From CAXMNX01 sp964194845 (GTDB lineage: Bacteria > Pseudomonadota > Alphaproteobacteria > Rhodobacterales > Rhodobacteraceae): a DNA stretch of 29,999 nt. Of this stretch, positions 1-9,069 are shown piece by piece. A model generated the notes under the pieces. The model saw nothing but the letters and a program-made list of their open reading frames with translations, searched no databases and was not told where the DNA came from. The DNA lies in assembly GCA_964194845.1 (NCBI GenBank), contig CAXMNX010000034.1, forward strand, positions 1 through 29,999, given 5' to 3'. A program made the position numbers and the translations under genes. How positions within the stretch are numbered: the first letter of the stretch is position 1; the number at the start of each line of letters is the position of its first letter.

Positions 1-142
1 TTGAACGGGAGAAAATAAAGAGGAGGACCATGAAACTAAGGCGCTTGCAGCACGCCAAATCCGCTGCTTAACTACAACCAGATGAGCGATGGCTCCTCGA
101 AGCTAAACCGCAATCGGTCTCAAATCATTTGATGACGGACAA
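1..142. other. Leading non-coding stretch with a 13-codon mini-ORF
   Basis: No sizeable gene is visible here. The one notable thing is a strong Shine-Dalgarno (AGGAGG, 21-26) three bases before an ATG at 30. It opens a frame of only 13 codons (MKLRRLQHAKSAA) that stops at 69-71. It could be a small peptide, a leader, or the start of a gene destroyed by a frameshift; nothing in it is recognisable. The rest, up to the stop of the minus-strand gene at 143, shows no clear hairpin or repeat. Confidence 0.3.
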
Positions 143-589
143 CTACACTTGCCCCCAATTCAGGGTGACGAGACTTGGATTATGAGACGCGCATAGGGTC
201 ACGCCATTCGACGTCAGGATTTGCTCTCGCGCCTGCGCCGTATCTAAAGGGTCGGAATACCAGGCATTGCCCTTTTCAAGTGCATCCAAGCCGTCGTCGG
301 ATAAATATGAATAGGTCAGACTAAGATGGTACATCTCGTAGTCTTCCTCGTCGGGATAGATGAACTGTCGCGTCAGATTGATCTCGAACGGCGCGCCTTC
401 GGCCCATTTGTTCGGCCCCCACTGAAACAGCAACATGTCACCTTCTTCGGATACCGGCACAGTATCGCTGGCTCGGTGGAGTTCGTAGAAATCGATTAGC
501 AGAGCAAATGATTGCTCAATCGGAAGCGACTCGATCAGCGATCCCGACATGGACCGGAAGGTCGACAATGTGTCAGGTTTCGCAAACAT
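143..589 (-). CDS. Hypothetical protein, about 148 aa
   Basis: I do not recognise this protein. It is acidic and soluble-looking, with no signal peptide or membrane segment. It has an aromatic-rich middle (FQWGPNKWAEGAPFEINLTR) followed by FIYPDEEDYEMYHLSLTY, which suggests beta strands. The start at 589 is preferred because a purine-rich GGGAAAGG lies a suitable distance upstream; the frame is open to 730, so an N-terminal extension of up to 47 residues is possible, but those residues are rich in charged and polar positions and look less like a protein core. It lies 192 bp beyond the stop of the lipase-like gene on the same strand, so co-transcription is possible but not shown. It could be an immunity-like or regulatory small protein, but nothing supports a function. 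Confidence 0.55.
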   Translation of the reverse strand: MFAKPDTLSTFRSMSGSLIESLPIEQSFALLIDFYELHRASDTVPVSEEGDMLLFQWGPNKWAEGAPFEINLTRQFIYPDEEDYEMYHLSLTYSYLSDDGLDALEKGNAWYSDPLDTAQAREQILTSNGVTLCASHNPSLVTLNWGQV

Positions 590-781
590 GTTCCGGCCTT
601 TCCCTTCCCTGATATTTATTGGCCTAATACACAGTTCAGGTCGAGTCTGCTCAGGGCTCTGATCCGCCATCCGAGTCTTTCTGTCAGATGATCGCTTTGT
701 CACGCTCAGCAGACAGTCACTGATTTTCAATTCCGTGTGGGGGCACCAGTAGATGATGGAGTTTGCAACGCCCGTTCGACA

Positions 782-1603
782 CTACTCTAACACCTCAAGG
801 AACAATTCCCTGTAGCCAAATTCGGGGTCGAACTCGCCGGTACTCAGAAACAGGATCGTCTGTCGGATCACTAGCGGATCGTTGGTCATAAATGTGTGTG
901 TGACGGGCAGAACAATATGGTCTTTCAGGCCCGGAAGCCGGGTCGAAGCAACGGAAACTTTTCCGTCGTCGGGGCCGTCGATCAAAAACGAGTAGACAGG
1001 GTTCAAAGACTGGTTTCCGGCAATCACCCCAATTTCAAATCGTGGCAACCCAAGCCGGTTGGGTGCGCTGTTCTCGTCGGTGCCAAGCGCCAGGCCCGCA
1101 GGCCCGTTCAGCCAGCGAAACGGACCCAAATCTTCGAAAGCATCCACCAGTTCAGACCCCTGGTTCGGCGGACCCAATAACACGGCGCGGCCCATTTTGG
1201 GTGGCCGGTTTCCTTCGAGCCAGGCGCGCAACAGGATGCCGCCCATCGAGTGCGTTACAAAGTGCGTGCGCGCGTCGCCGCAGTCTTTGACCGCGTTATC
1301 CAATGCGACACTCACAAGTTCGTCGAAAGCAAGCGAAGTCGAGGGATATCCTCGATTGACGGTCTGAAGCCCGGCGGATGCCAGCGAGGCTTCCATGATT
1401 TTCATCGAAGAAGTGCCGCGTGCCAGACCATGAAGCAGCACAACGCAATCCGCCTGCGCTGTGCCTGCCATCAGGGAAAAAGCAACTGCTATTGCCAGTT
1501 TCGGCCAACCGAAAATTGAGTAAATCCAACGACGAAAAATTGGCGTTCCTGGGGAAACGCCGAAATTTTCTCTCAAATTCAAGTTTGCGGTGAAACGGGT
1601 CAC
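782..1603 (-). CDS. Exported alpha/beta hydrolase, lipase-like
   Basis: A predicted secreted hydrolase of the triacylglycerol lipase/PGAP1-like group. An N-terminal export signal is visible: basic FRRW, a hydrophobic run over about residues 28-48, then an AQA cleavage site before DCVVLLHG. The HGLARG segment (residues 58-63) is the usual oxyanion-hole strand. The nucleophile elbow is THSMGG, with Ser119 as probable nucleophile; this is the T-H-S-x-G variant of GxSxG. A DGPDDGKVS stretch and a late PVTHTFM histidine could complete the triad. The frame starts at a GTG; the long stretch before the signal peptide suggests the true start may be further in, but no internal ATG precedes the hydrophobic region. 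Substrate unknown: a short-chain ester or lipid in the periplasm is an inference. Confidence 0.75.
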   Translation of the reverse strand: MTRFTANLNLRENFGVSPGTPIFRRWIYSIFGWPKLAIAVAFSLMAGTAQADCVVLLHGLARGTSSMKIMEASLASAGLQTVNRGYPSTSLAFDELVSVALDNAVKDCGDARTHFVTHSMGGILLRAWLEGNRPPKMGRAVLLGPPNQGSELVDAFEDLGPFRWLNGPAGLALGTDENSAPNRLGLPRFEIGVIAGNQSLNPVYSFLIDGPDDGKVSVASTRLPGLKDHIVLPVTHTFMTNDPLVIRQTILFLSTGEFDPEFGYRELFLEVLE

Positions 1604-1754
1604 GTCCGGCCAACATTTCAGGGATTATGCTACTGGTTTGACCGTGGGACGCGATAGGGTCAAGGCCAGGTAGACAGTGCGCAGCGGCGCGGACGCAGCG
1701 TCACCAGCCTCGCAGTCCTTTTCAGCGCGTGCGCGAGCGACTAAGCAATGGCTC

Positions 1755-2807
1755 ATGCCTTTCCAAGCGTCTTCTCTGGCCAATATTTACGCCCATGACT
1801 TCGACACGCTTATCGATGTCCGAAGCCCGGCGGAGTTTGCCGAGGACCACTTGCCCGGTGCGATCAACCTGGCCGTACTAACGGACGCGGAGCGCGCGCG
1901 CGTGGGAACTATATACACGCAGGAAAGCCGATTTTTGGCGCGAAAGATCGGGGCAGCACTTGTTGCGCGAAATGCAGCTTTGCACATTGAAGGACCGTTG
2001 GCGGACAAAGACGGAAGCTGGCGTCCATTGATTTATTGCTGGCGGGGTGGGCAACGATCAGGATCGTTTGCCTCGATCCTTGCCCAGATCGGCTGGCGGG
2101 TCGAAACTTTGGTGGGCGGATATCAAAGCTATCGCCGACTGATCGTCTCGTCGCTATATGAAAATGCGTTCCCGGCGCGCGTGATCCTGCTTGATGGCAA
2201 CACCGGAACGGGGAAAACCGAAGTTATTCAGCGGCTTCCCGCGCTTGGCGTTCAAAGCATTGACCTGGAACATCTGGCAAACCATCGCGGGTCGGCACTG
2301 GGTTCCACAGGGCAGCAACCTTCGCAAAAGGCGTTTGAAACTGGTCTGGCAACGATTGTGAATAGCCTCGATCCGGCGATGCCGGTGGTGATCGAAGCCG
2401 AATCCAGCCTGATCGGCGCGCTTAATCTTCCGCCGCAGCTTTTCGCGGCCATGCGCGCCGCGCCGCGCATCGAGATCAGCGCGCCGGTTCATGAACGCGC
2501 GGCTTTTCTTGTCGGTGCTTATTCGGAGGAGATTGCCGATTGCGAGGATTTTGCGCGGCGCCTTGACCGGCTCATTCGATTGCAGGGCCGCGCGCGGATC
2601 GAGGCATGGCAGGATGCCCTGCGTGCCGGTTCCTTCAATCAGGTCGCCGTGGAGATGATCGAGCAGCATTACGACCCCAGCTATGCAAGGGCCCGGGCCC
2701 GAGGTGGCGGGCAGGTTCTGGCGACTTGCAGGGCCGAAGTGCTGGACGAGGCCGGGCTTGACGGGTTGGCAGAAAACGTCGCCGCGGTCGTCAGATCAGA
2801 GCGATAG
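1755..2807 (+). CDS. mnmH: tRNA 2-selenouridine synthase
   Basis: MnmH (SelU, YbbB) converts 2-thiouridine at the wobble position of some tRNAs to 2-selenouridine, using geranyl diphosphate and then selenophosphate. An N-terminal rhodanese domain starts with IDVRSPAEF, and its active-site loop is CWRGGQRS, with the catalytic cysteine. A C-terminal P-loop domain carries GNTGTGKT (Walker A), followed by the family-typical LEHLANHRGSALGS. The ATG at 1755 puts the protein start just before the rhodanese domain (about 350 aa, near family size); the frame is open back to a GTG at 1677, but those residues look like noise. No strong ribosome site precedes it. The gene is convergent with selD, which makes its selenium donor, and the two 3' ends overlap by 17 bp. 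Confidence 0.93.
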   Translation: MPFQASSLANIYAHDFDTLIDVRSPAEFAEDHLPGAINLAVLTDAERARVGTIYTQESRFLARKIGAALVARNAALHIEGPLADKDGSWRPLIYCWRGGQRSGSFASILAQIGWRVETLVGGYQSYRRLIVSSLYENAFPARVILLDGNTGTGKTEVIQRLPALGVQSIDLEHLANHRGSALGSTGQQPSQKAFETGLATIVNSLDPAMPVVIEAESSLIGALNLPPQLFAAMRAAPRIEISAPVHERAAFLVGAYSEEIADCEDFARRLDRLIRLQGRARIEAWQDALRAGSFNQVAVEMIEQHYDPSYARARARGGGQVLATCRAEVLDEAGLDGLAENVAAVVRSER

Positions 2808-4950
2808 GACCGTCTGCGCGCCCGACGATCCGGCCAATTTTTCTGGCACCTTTGGGAAGCTCGCGAAGGATATCCTCAACTCGGGTTTCGGGGATGGCGG
2901 CCAGAAGACCTCCGGCAGTTTGCGGGTCGAAAAGCAGTGCCGCGGCGGGGGTAAAGGCCAGATCGACAGGGTGCGCGGCGATATTTGCCGAATAAAGACT
3001 GGATCGCACACCCAGATCGGAAAGCCGTTCGGCGCCCGGATAAAACGGCACATTGTCTAGCTCAATTTCGGCGGTCAGCCCGGCGGCGTCGGCAAGTCGT
3101 GCGGCGTGACCGGCAAGGCCGAACCCGGTCACGTCCGTCAGCGCGTTGGCGTGCAGTGCAAGCACCGCAGCCGCGCCTGCCTGTGATGTGGACATTTCGG
3201 CCAGAAGCATCGCGACATCGCTGCCGTTGGCGTCGCCCGACATCTCGGCCGCCAACAGAACGCCCGATCCAATTGGCCGCGTCAGGACCAACGCGTCGCC
3301 AATCTGTGCACTGCGATCCCGCAAGGCCGTGTCGCCAAGCAGCCCGGTCACCGTGAAGCCGATGGTCAATTCCGCGCCAACAGACGTATGTCCGCCAACC
3401 AGTGCGGCACCTGCTTCCCGGGCGACGGAGTTTGCGGCGGCCAGACATTCGTCCAGCCAGGTTCTCTGAAGCGCCTCAGACAGACGCGGCAGGGTGATCT
3501 GGGCCAAAAGAGTTTGCGGCGCTGCCCCCATCGCCCAGATATCGCCCATCGCGTGCAGCGCCGTGATCCGCGTCATCAGGTATGGGTCGGGCCAGAACGC
3601 GCGCAAATGGTCCGTCGTTATGACCTGGGCTGTGCTGCCGACCTTTAAAACCGCACCATCGTCGCCGATCAACGTGGCTACGTCTTGCCGTGTTGGGGTC
3701 TTATAGTCCGCAAGCGCGCTTTCCAGCACCATTTCGCCAACTTTGGCGCCGCAACCGCCGCAAAGCGGTCCCGCGCCCATCACCTCGGCAACGCCAAGTG
3801 CTGCATTCGTCGGGACCGATGGCCTTGGCATTTCGGGCAAAACGGCCAGCCGTTGCATGAACCGTTTGTCGATCCGGTCTTTCCAGCGCCAGACCCAGTT
3901 GCCCGTCGACACGCGCCCGTATTTTTCGGCCAAAGCGCGGCGGCGACCCAGTGACACAAGTTTCAAAAAGCGCTGCTGGGGGCGGAATTTTCGGCGCGCG
4001 CCGCCGGTGAGATCTGCGCGGATATTCGCGGTCAGCACCGGTGCGGCGCGCACCGCAAATACGCCGGCTTTCGGCCTTGGCGCGTGCTGGACAAAGGCGC
4101 AGTCGCCAACGGCATAGACATTGGGATCCGTGATCGAGCGAAGTTGCGCATCGACGGTCAGATAACCCCCCGTTAGGTGCAGTCCGGTCTTCGCGAGCCA
4201 CGCATAGGGCTGCGCCCCGGCGGTGCTGACGGTGAAATTCGACGCCAGTTCACTGCCGTCGTTGAGCGTGACCGAAGATGGGGTGACTTCGGCTGGTGTT
4301 TGCCCTTCAAGAACGGCAATGCCCGCAGCAGCCAGTTCCTTTGACAAGGCAGCACGCGCGTTCGGTGCCAATCCAGTCAGCAATCTGCCGGCCTCGACAA
4401 TCGTCACATCGGCAGTGCCGTGCTTTTCGCGCAGTGCGTGGTGCATCGAAAGCGCCAACTCAATGCCGCCCACGCCCCCGCCGATAACCACCAGTGGTCC
4501 GGGCGCCGATCGCGTGAGGTATTCCCGCCAGCGGGATGCGAAAGCCTCGAGCGGTTTGGCGGCGATGCCGTGTTCGGAAAAGCCCTTCAGGTCCGACAGG
4601 TCAGACGTAATTCCGATGTCGATCGAGGCAAGATCATACGCGATATCGGGCCGTCCCGCGATGCGGATGCGCCGCGCATCGCGATCTATGCCTTTCGCGC
4701 TACCAAAGATGATCCGCGCGCGCGCAAAGCGGGCAAGTTTCACCAGATCTATGTTCAGGTCTTCGCGCTGATAATGGCCTGCGACATAGCCGGGCAACAT
4801 GCCGGTATAGGGTGCGACGGCCCCTGGATTTATCAACGTCAACCGTGCGCCGGGAACCGGTGCCATCCCCCATCGGCGCAACAGCAACGCATGGGTGTGC
4901 CCGCCGCCGATCAGCACAACCTCGCGGGTCAGCGGCGTGACCTCGATCAT
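2791..4950 (-). CDS. selD: Pyridine nucleotide-disulfide oxidoreductase fused to selenide, water dikinase (SelD)
   Basis: A 719-residue two-domain protein. Residues 1 to about 375 form an NADH-dehydrogenase-II-like FAD/NAD(P) oxidoreductase: the FAD-binding VLIGGGHTHALLL at the N terminus, the second dinucleotide fold VVIGGGVGGIELALS, and the late VYAVGDCAF flavin motif. From about 385 onward lies SelD, which makes selenophosphate from selenide and ATP. Its glycine-rich catalytic loop LCGGCGAKVG carries cysteine where some SelD proteins carry selenocysteine, so no Sec insertion is needed here. Further SelD motifs are GDDGAVL, the metal/ATP-binding MGDIWAMGA, and VGGHTS. Such fusions are known in bacteria and are thought to couple redox or selenium supply to SelD; that coupling is not proven. 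It starts 15 bp after the attH-like stop, as the last gene of a minus-strand operon. Confidence 0.94.
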   Translation of the reverse strand: MIEVTPLTREVVLIGGGHTHALLLRRWGMAPVPGARLTLINPGAVAPYTGMLPGYVAGHYQREDLNIDLVKLARFARARIIFGSAKGIDRDARRIRIAGRPDIAYDLASIDIGITSDLSDLKGFSEHGIAAKPLEAFASRWREYLTRSAPGPLVVIGGGVGGIELALSMHHALREKHGTADVTIVEAGRLLTGLAPNARAALSKELAAAGIAVLEGQTPAEVTPSSVTLNDGSELASNFTVSTAGAQPYAWLAKTGLHLTGGYLTVDAQLRSITDPNVYAVGDCAFVQHAPRPKAGVFAVRAAPVLTANIRADLTGGARRKFRPQQRFLKLVSLGRRRALAEKYGRVSTGNWVWRWKDRIDKRFMQRLAVLPEMPRPSVPTNAALGVAEVMGAGPLCGGCGAKVGEMVLESALADYKTPTRQDVATLIGDDGAVLKVGSTAQVITTDHLRAFWPDPYLMTRITALHAMGDIWAMGAAPQTLLAQITLPRLSEALQRTWLDECLAAANSVAREAGAALVGGHTSVGAELTIGFTVTGLLGDTALRDRSAQIGDALVLTRPIGSGVLLAAEMSGDANGSDVAMLLAEMSTSQAGAAAVLALHANALTDVTGFGLAGHAARLADAAGLTAEIELDNVPFYPGAERLSDLGVRSSLYSANIAAHPVDLAFTPAAALLFDPQTAGGLLAAIPETRVEDILRELPKGARKIGRIVGRADGPIALI

Positions 4951-4965
4951 GTCGCCCGACTTTCG

Positions 4966-6006
4966 TTATTCATATCCGGTCATTTCAAGATACCCGCGCC
5001 CCGTGTGGCTGCCTGATACGCGAACCGGCCCTTCCCAGTAAGGCACAAAAGTCGGCATCCAGCTATCTGGATAAAGTGCCGCGACGTCGATTTCGAGGGA
5101 TCGCGCGGGCAAGGACAAGTGCCAGGTCGTTGGGATATCACGGTCCGCAACCTCTGTGGATGCGGTCGGCGTCATTGTTAGGTCGCCGGGTGCCAATGGT
5201 GCGACTGCGCCGTCAGCGGAAACCCATGTGCCAACAGTATAGTTGCCCGCATCGCCATCGCGCAGCCGGTATCCCATCAACTTGTCGCCGCTGTCAAAAT
5301 GCAGCGAGATCCAATCCCAGCCGGATTGTGTGGATGTCAGCGGTTGTGATGACCATTCCCGGTCAAGCCAGCCTTGCCCGGTGACGTCAATGGTGCCATC
5401 CGGCAATGTCAGTTTGCCTTCGACTTGATAATGCGGTTGCGAATAATAGTGACTGGCAAGCCCGGCTGCGGATTTGACAGAGTAGCCGTTCGCGCCCTGG
5501 GGGGTTACTTCTTTGCCAGCCTCCAATTGCAGATAATACGCAAAATCAGTCCCTTGCGCGAAGAGGTCAATGTTGTTTTGGTTCGGGCCGCGCATCTGCC
5601 ACTCGTCGATGAAAGCCTCGAACGGTGCGTCCCTGACACCGGCGGTCCCAAGCCCGCCGCGCGCAAGGCGTTGGGCGTAAAAATGCCCTTCTGGCGATGA
5701 TACGGCGGCGTGTCCCATCCAGACCTGATCCTCCGGCTGGCCACCGGGTGTCAGCGCATTTCGAAAAAGCGTCCATTGAACGCCGTATTCGGTGCCATCG
5801 GGCCCGCTCAGGGTGGCTGTCAGATACCACCATTCGATGCGGAAATCCGCGTGGGGCCCATGATCTTCGGGAAATGAAAACCGGGTGTCGGGATCGGGCA
5901 AGGCATAGCCTTCCGCGCTTTCACCCAAACCCGCAAACCCTTGCGGAAACCCAGGCCCGGCAAATAGCAGCAACATGAATGCGAATGCGGCGGATTTAAC
6001 GTTCAT
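4966..6006 (-). CDS. Secreted AttH/CrtC-like (carotenoid 1,2-hydratase family) protein
   Basis: A 346-aa lipocalin-like protein of the AttH/CrtC superfamily (Pfam CrtC, PF07143, from memory). A signal peptide is clear: MNVKSAAFAFMLLLFAGPGFPQGFA. The family signature IEWWYLTATL follows at about residue 60, and WLDREWSSQPL in the second half. CrtC itself hydrates carotenoids, but AttH-type members sit next to an ABC exporter, as here, and their function is not settled (Agrobacterium att genes were linked to attachment). Its start overlaps the permease stop by 11 bp, which suggests translational coupling. Whether it binds, modifies or carries a lipophilic substrate moved by the transporter is inference. 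I see no carotenoid gene nearby. Confidence 0.88.
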   Translation of the reverse strand: MNVKSAAFAFMLLLFAGPGFPQGFAGLGESAEGYALPDPDTRFSFPEDHGPHADFRIEWWYLTATLSGPDGTEYGVQWTLFRNALTPGGQPEDQVWMGHAAVSSPEGHFYAQRLARGGLGTAGVRDAPFEAFIDEWQMRGPNQNNIDLFAQGTDFAYYLQLEAGKEVTPQGANGYSVKSAAGLASHYYSQPHYQVEGKLTLPDGTIDVTGQGWLDREWSSQPLTSTQSGWDWISLHFDSGDKLMGYRLRDGDAGNYTVGTWVSADGAVAPLAPGDLTMTPTASTEVADRDIPTTWHLSLPARSLEIDVAALYPDSWMPTFVPYWEGPVRVSGSHTGRGYLEMTGYE

Positions 6007-8392
6007 GGGTGAACACCCGGATCAGGTCGGCGGGCGGTCGGACAGACAGGCGGCGCGCGGGCCAAAGTGCGGCCAACCCCGCGGCGAGAAGCGACAGCAG
6101 AAACAGCCGAATAATATCGAACGGAAAAACCTGCATCGGCAACCGCCAACCGAAGGCCTCCACATTGATCACTGCAAGCAGAACCCAGGCCAATGCCAGC
6201 CCCACCGGCACCGCCAGCACAAATGTCAGCGTTGCCAATATCAGCGCGCGGGCCAGCTCTATTCGAGAAAGCATTCGGCGCGGAACGCCGATGGCCCAGA
6301 CCGGTGCCACTTGTGGCAATCGCATCGCGGCGAGGGTCAGAAGGCTGGTCAGGATCGCGACACCCGCGATGCCCAGTGTCAGGATGTTCAGCGCACCGGT
6401 CACCGCGAATGTGCGTTCGAAAATCGAAAGCGAAAACGCCTTAAGCGACGCCTGATCGACCATGTTGTCGGGCGGCAGGCCAAAATCCTCGACCAATGCG
6501 GTGCGCACCGCGTCAAGTGCGCCATCGGCCAGTCGAAGTCCAAAGTCATGCCGGTCTGTGTCCACGTAGTTTTCGGTCAGGACAGCGATCGGCAGGATGA
6601 CCTGCCCCAGCGGGTTGCCATAGTCGCTGTAGATGCCCGCGACATATGTTTTCAAACCGCCAGGCATCGGCAATTCGTCACCCACCGCCAAATTTTCGCG
6701 TCGCGCCAGTTGCTCGTTGACCAACGCACCTTGGCCGATTGCCAGGCCGTCCCAGACATCGGGCAACGCCTGCAAAAGCGGCCAGTTCTGGCGATAGGTC
6801 GGGTGGTCCACGACGCCAAAGATCTCGGCAGGCGCGCCCAGGACGTCGCCTTCGGTTCGCCAGATCGGCAGCACCGCGTCGACGCGGGGTTCGACGAAGG
6901 CAAGGAATGCCGGAATGTCAGCTTCGTCTTCAAGCGACACATAAAGTTCGCTCGCCAATCGTTGGTCCAGATAGCCGGTGAAAGTAAGGCGAAAGCTGCC
7001 GACCATCGTGCCGACCCCGATATTGGCCGAAAGTGCGAGAAGCAGCGCCATCATCGCCAGTGATAGAGAGGGAAGCTGGTGTTGCGTGTCCGCCCAAAAC
7101 CACTCCGAGACCGGTCCGCTGGCCCGTTTTTGCGCCAGATTGAGGGCTGCCGACAAAAGTGTCGGAAGAAGAAGTGCCGCACCCAGAAGCAGCCCGCCAA
7201 GCAAAATAAATCCCGCCACCAGCCCGCTTCCCAATCCCCAGACAGCACCGGCGACGGCCAGGCAGGCCAGGGCTGCCACAAATTGCGCCCGCATGGTGGT
7301 CGCAGACGCGCGTTCCCAGGCGCGCGGCTGGCCGGTTGCCAGTGGCGAAAGCTTCGCGACCTTGAAAAGGCTGGTGGCCGCAGCAAGCCCGGTTCCGACA
7401 ACAGCAATGACAAAACCGCTTAGCCACCATGTTGGAGATAGCGTAAGCGCGCCTTCGACGCTTGCGCCATAAAGCCCTCGCAATGTCGCCGCCACATCCG
7501 GCAAAAGTGCGGCCGCAATGCCATAGCCAAGCAAGATCCCCAAAACGCCCGCGAGAAGAGCGATCAGCAACAACTCGGCGATAAGGATCACGATCAGCCG
7601 ATTTGCGGCGACGCCGATGGTGCGAAGCGTTCGGAATGTCTGGCGGCGCTGTTCGAACGCCAGACCCACCGCGCCGTTGACGATGAAGAGCCCGACAACA
7701 AAGCTGAGAAGTCCAAAGGCGGTCAGGTTAAGATGGAAGCTGTCGGTCAGGCGCGACAGATCGGCCGCCGTTTCCGGTGCATGCAGGTCTAGCGACGGTG
7801 CGATATCCGCAAGCTCGGGCCTTTGGAGCGGTTGGTCGGGCAACAGCGTCAGGCGCGTGTATCCAGTTGACTGCAAAAGGTGCTTCGCGGCCGAAAGGTC
7901 GACCAGGACAGTGCCGGGCACCATACCTTCGACGATCTGTATGCGGTTTGCGTAGTCTGTCAGGCGTTCAGCGGTCACCGGGGCCGCGAGTATTGTTCCG
8001 TTCGCGCCAAGAAAATCCGAAATCCCGGTCTTTGATATAGCGTCGGCGGCTGTGCTGATCTGTGGCATTGTGAAGGGATCCACGCCCAGCAAGCGAACCC
8101 GCGCGCGATCAGCCGGTATCAGCCCTTCGATGACCGGGCTGACTAACCAGCCAGAGCGGCGCAGTTTGACAAATGTCGCCTCGGCAATCGGCGCATTGGT
8201 TTTGTCTTTCAATACGCTGTAACCGCCCAATATTTCAGCGGCCTGCGCGTAGCTTTTCCGCGCCTCGGCGTTGATCGCCTGCACGCCGGACCAAAGGGCC
8301 GTCGCCAGTGCCAGCCCAACAACGAGCGTAAAAAGCTGGAACGGCCGGCGCTGCCAATACGACAGCAGGGTAAGCAATACCACCCGGCTCAT
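5996..8392 (-). CDS. ABC transporter permease, FtsX/MacB type
   Basis: A 798-aa permease with two repeated FtsX-like units, each made of a transmembrane segment, a periplasmic loop region and a bundle of further helices. It begins with a hydrophobic helix (LFTLVVGLALATALWSG, about residues 20-36), has a central cluster of membrane helices at about residues 225-430, and a last cluster at about 680-785. This size and layout match the lipoprotein/lipid exporters and the AttG-like permeases that pair with a LolD-type ATPase. The start overlaps the ATPase stop as ATGA (8389-8392), the classic coupled arrangement. The substrate is unknown; the paired AttH-like secreted protein downstream suggests an envelope lipid or lipophilic compound. 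Confidence 0.9.
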   Translation of the reverse strand: MSRVVLLTLLSYWQRRPFQLFTLVVGLALATALWSGVQAINAEARKSYAQAAEILGGYSVLKDKTNAPIAEATFVKLRRSGWLVSPVIEGLIPADRARVRLLGVDPFTMPQISTAADAISKTGISDFLGANGTILAAPVTAERLTDYANRIQIVEGMVPGTVLVDLSAAKHLLQSTGYTRLTLLPDQPLQRPELADIAPSLDLHAPETAADLSRLTDSFHLNLTAFGLLSFVVGLFIVNGAVGLAFEQRRQTFRTLRTIGVAANRLIVILIAELLLIALLAGVLGILLGYGIAAALLPDVAATLRGLYGASVEGALTLSPTWWLSGFVIAVVGTGLAAATSLFKVAKLSPLATGQPRAWERASATTMRAQFVAALACLAVAGAVWGLGSGLVAGFILLGGLLLGAALLLPTLLSAALNLAQKRASGPVSEWFWADTQHQLPSLSLAMMALLLALSANIGVGTMVGSFRLTFTGYLDQRLASELYVSLEDEADIPAFLAFVEPRVDAVLPIWRTEGDVLGAPAEIFGVVDHPTYRQNWPLLQALPDVWDGLAIGQGALVNEQLARRENLAVGDELPMPGGLKTYVAGIYSDYGNPLGQVILPIAVLTENYVDTDRHDFGLRLADGALDAVRTALVEDFGLPPDNMVDQASLKAFSLSIFERTFAVTGALNILTLGIAGVAILTSLLTLAAMRLPQVAPVWAIGVPRRMLSRIELARALILATLTFVLAVPVGLALAWVLLAVINVEAFGWRLPMQVFPFDIIRLFLLSLLAAGLAALWPARRLSVRPPADLIRVFTHER

Positions 8393-9033
8393 CCGCTAAG
8401 CCGCCCGTGCGAAAGATGAAGGCGGCGATCGGCCCGTTCGGCCAGGCGCTGTGAATGCGTGACGACCAAAAGACCCGCACCGCTTTCGCGCGCCATCGAC
8501 AGAAGCAGGTCAAACACCAGATCACTGGTGTCCTCATCAAGATTGCCGGTCGGTTCATCGGCCAGCACAAGTTTAGGGCCGTTCGCCACCGCCCGCCCGA
8601 TTGCGACCCGCTGTTGCTCTCCGCCCGAAAGTTGCTCGGGATATTTTTCAAGCTGGCCGGCAATGCCCAGCGTCTCGGCAAGCGGGCGCGTCTCAATCGC
8701 AGTTCGTCCAGAAAGGCGCGCTTGAAACGACAGGTTCTGGGCGACCGTCAGCGACGGTATCAGGTTAAACTGCTGAAAAACGATGCCGATGTGATCGCGC
8801 CGCAATGTCGCACGACCGCCATCGTTCAGGTCTTCGATCTTTTGTCCGTCGACGATCACGTCGCCGCCGTCAGCCGGTTCCAGTCCGGCGATTACATGCA
8901 GCAATGTCGATTTGCCCGAGCCGGACTCGCCGGTCAGTGCCACGGCTTCACGCGCCATCAGCGACAATGAAATGTCCGCGAATACGGTTACATCGTCGAA
9001 ACGCTTGGTCAGATTTTGAACTGCGAGAAGCAT
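8389..9033 (-). CDS. ABC transporter ATP-binding protein, LolD/MacB type
   Basis: The 214-aa ATPase of the exporter encoded immediately downstream. Walker A is GESGSGKS (about residues 35-42), the signature is LSGGEQQRVAIGRA, and Walker B runs into LVLADEPTGNLD, followed by the switch histidine in VVTHSQRLA. The sequence is closest to the LolD/MacB/FtsE-like group, which extracts or exports substrates rather than importing them with a binding protein. The ATG at 9033 is chosen because AGGA lies 8 bases upstream; a few in-frame codons exist before it. It is the first gene of the apparent ATPase-permease-AttH-SelD operon; 36 bp separate it from the stop of the flavin reductase gene upstream, so read-through from that gene is possible. 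Confidence 0.93.
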   Translation of the reverse strand: MLLAVQNLTKRFDDVTVFADISLSLMAREAVALTGESGSGKSTLLHVIAGLEPADGGDVIVDGQKIEDLNDGGRATLRRDHIGIVFQQFNLIPSLTVAQNLSFQARLSGRTAIETRPLAETLGIAGQLEKYPEQLSGGEQQRVAIGRAVANGPKLVLADEPTGNLDEDTSDLVFDLLLSMARESGAGLLVVTHSQRLAERADRRLHLSHGRLSG

Positions 9034-9069
9034 CAAACGTTCCTGTTGCACGTTCGATGTATACCGGGG

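Noticed and set aside
5975..7063. Plus-strand frame of 362 aa
   Set aside because: It is antisense to the FtsX-type permease, is very basic and Gln/Arg-rich, and has no motifs.
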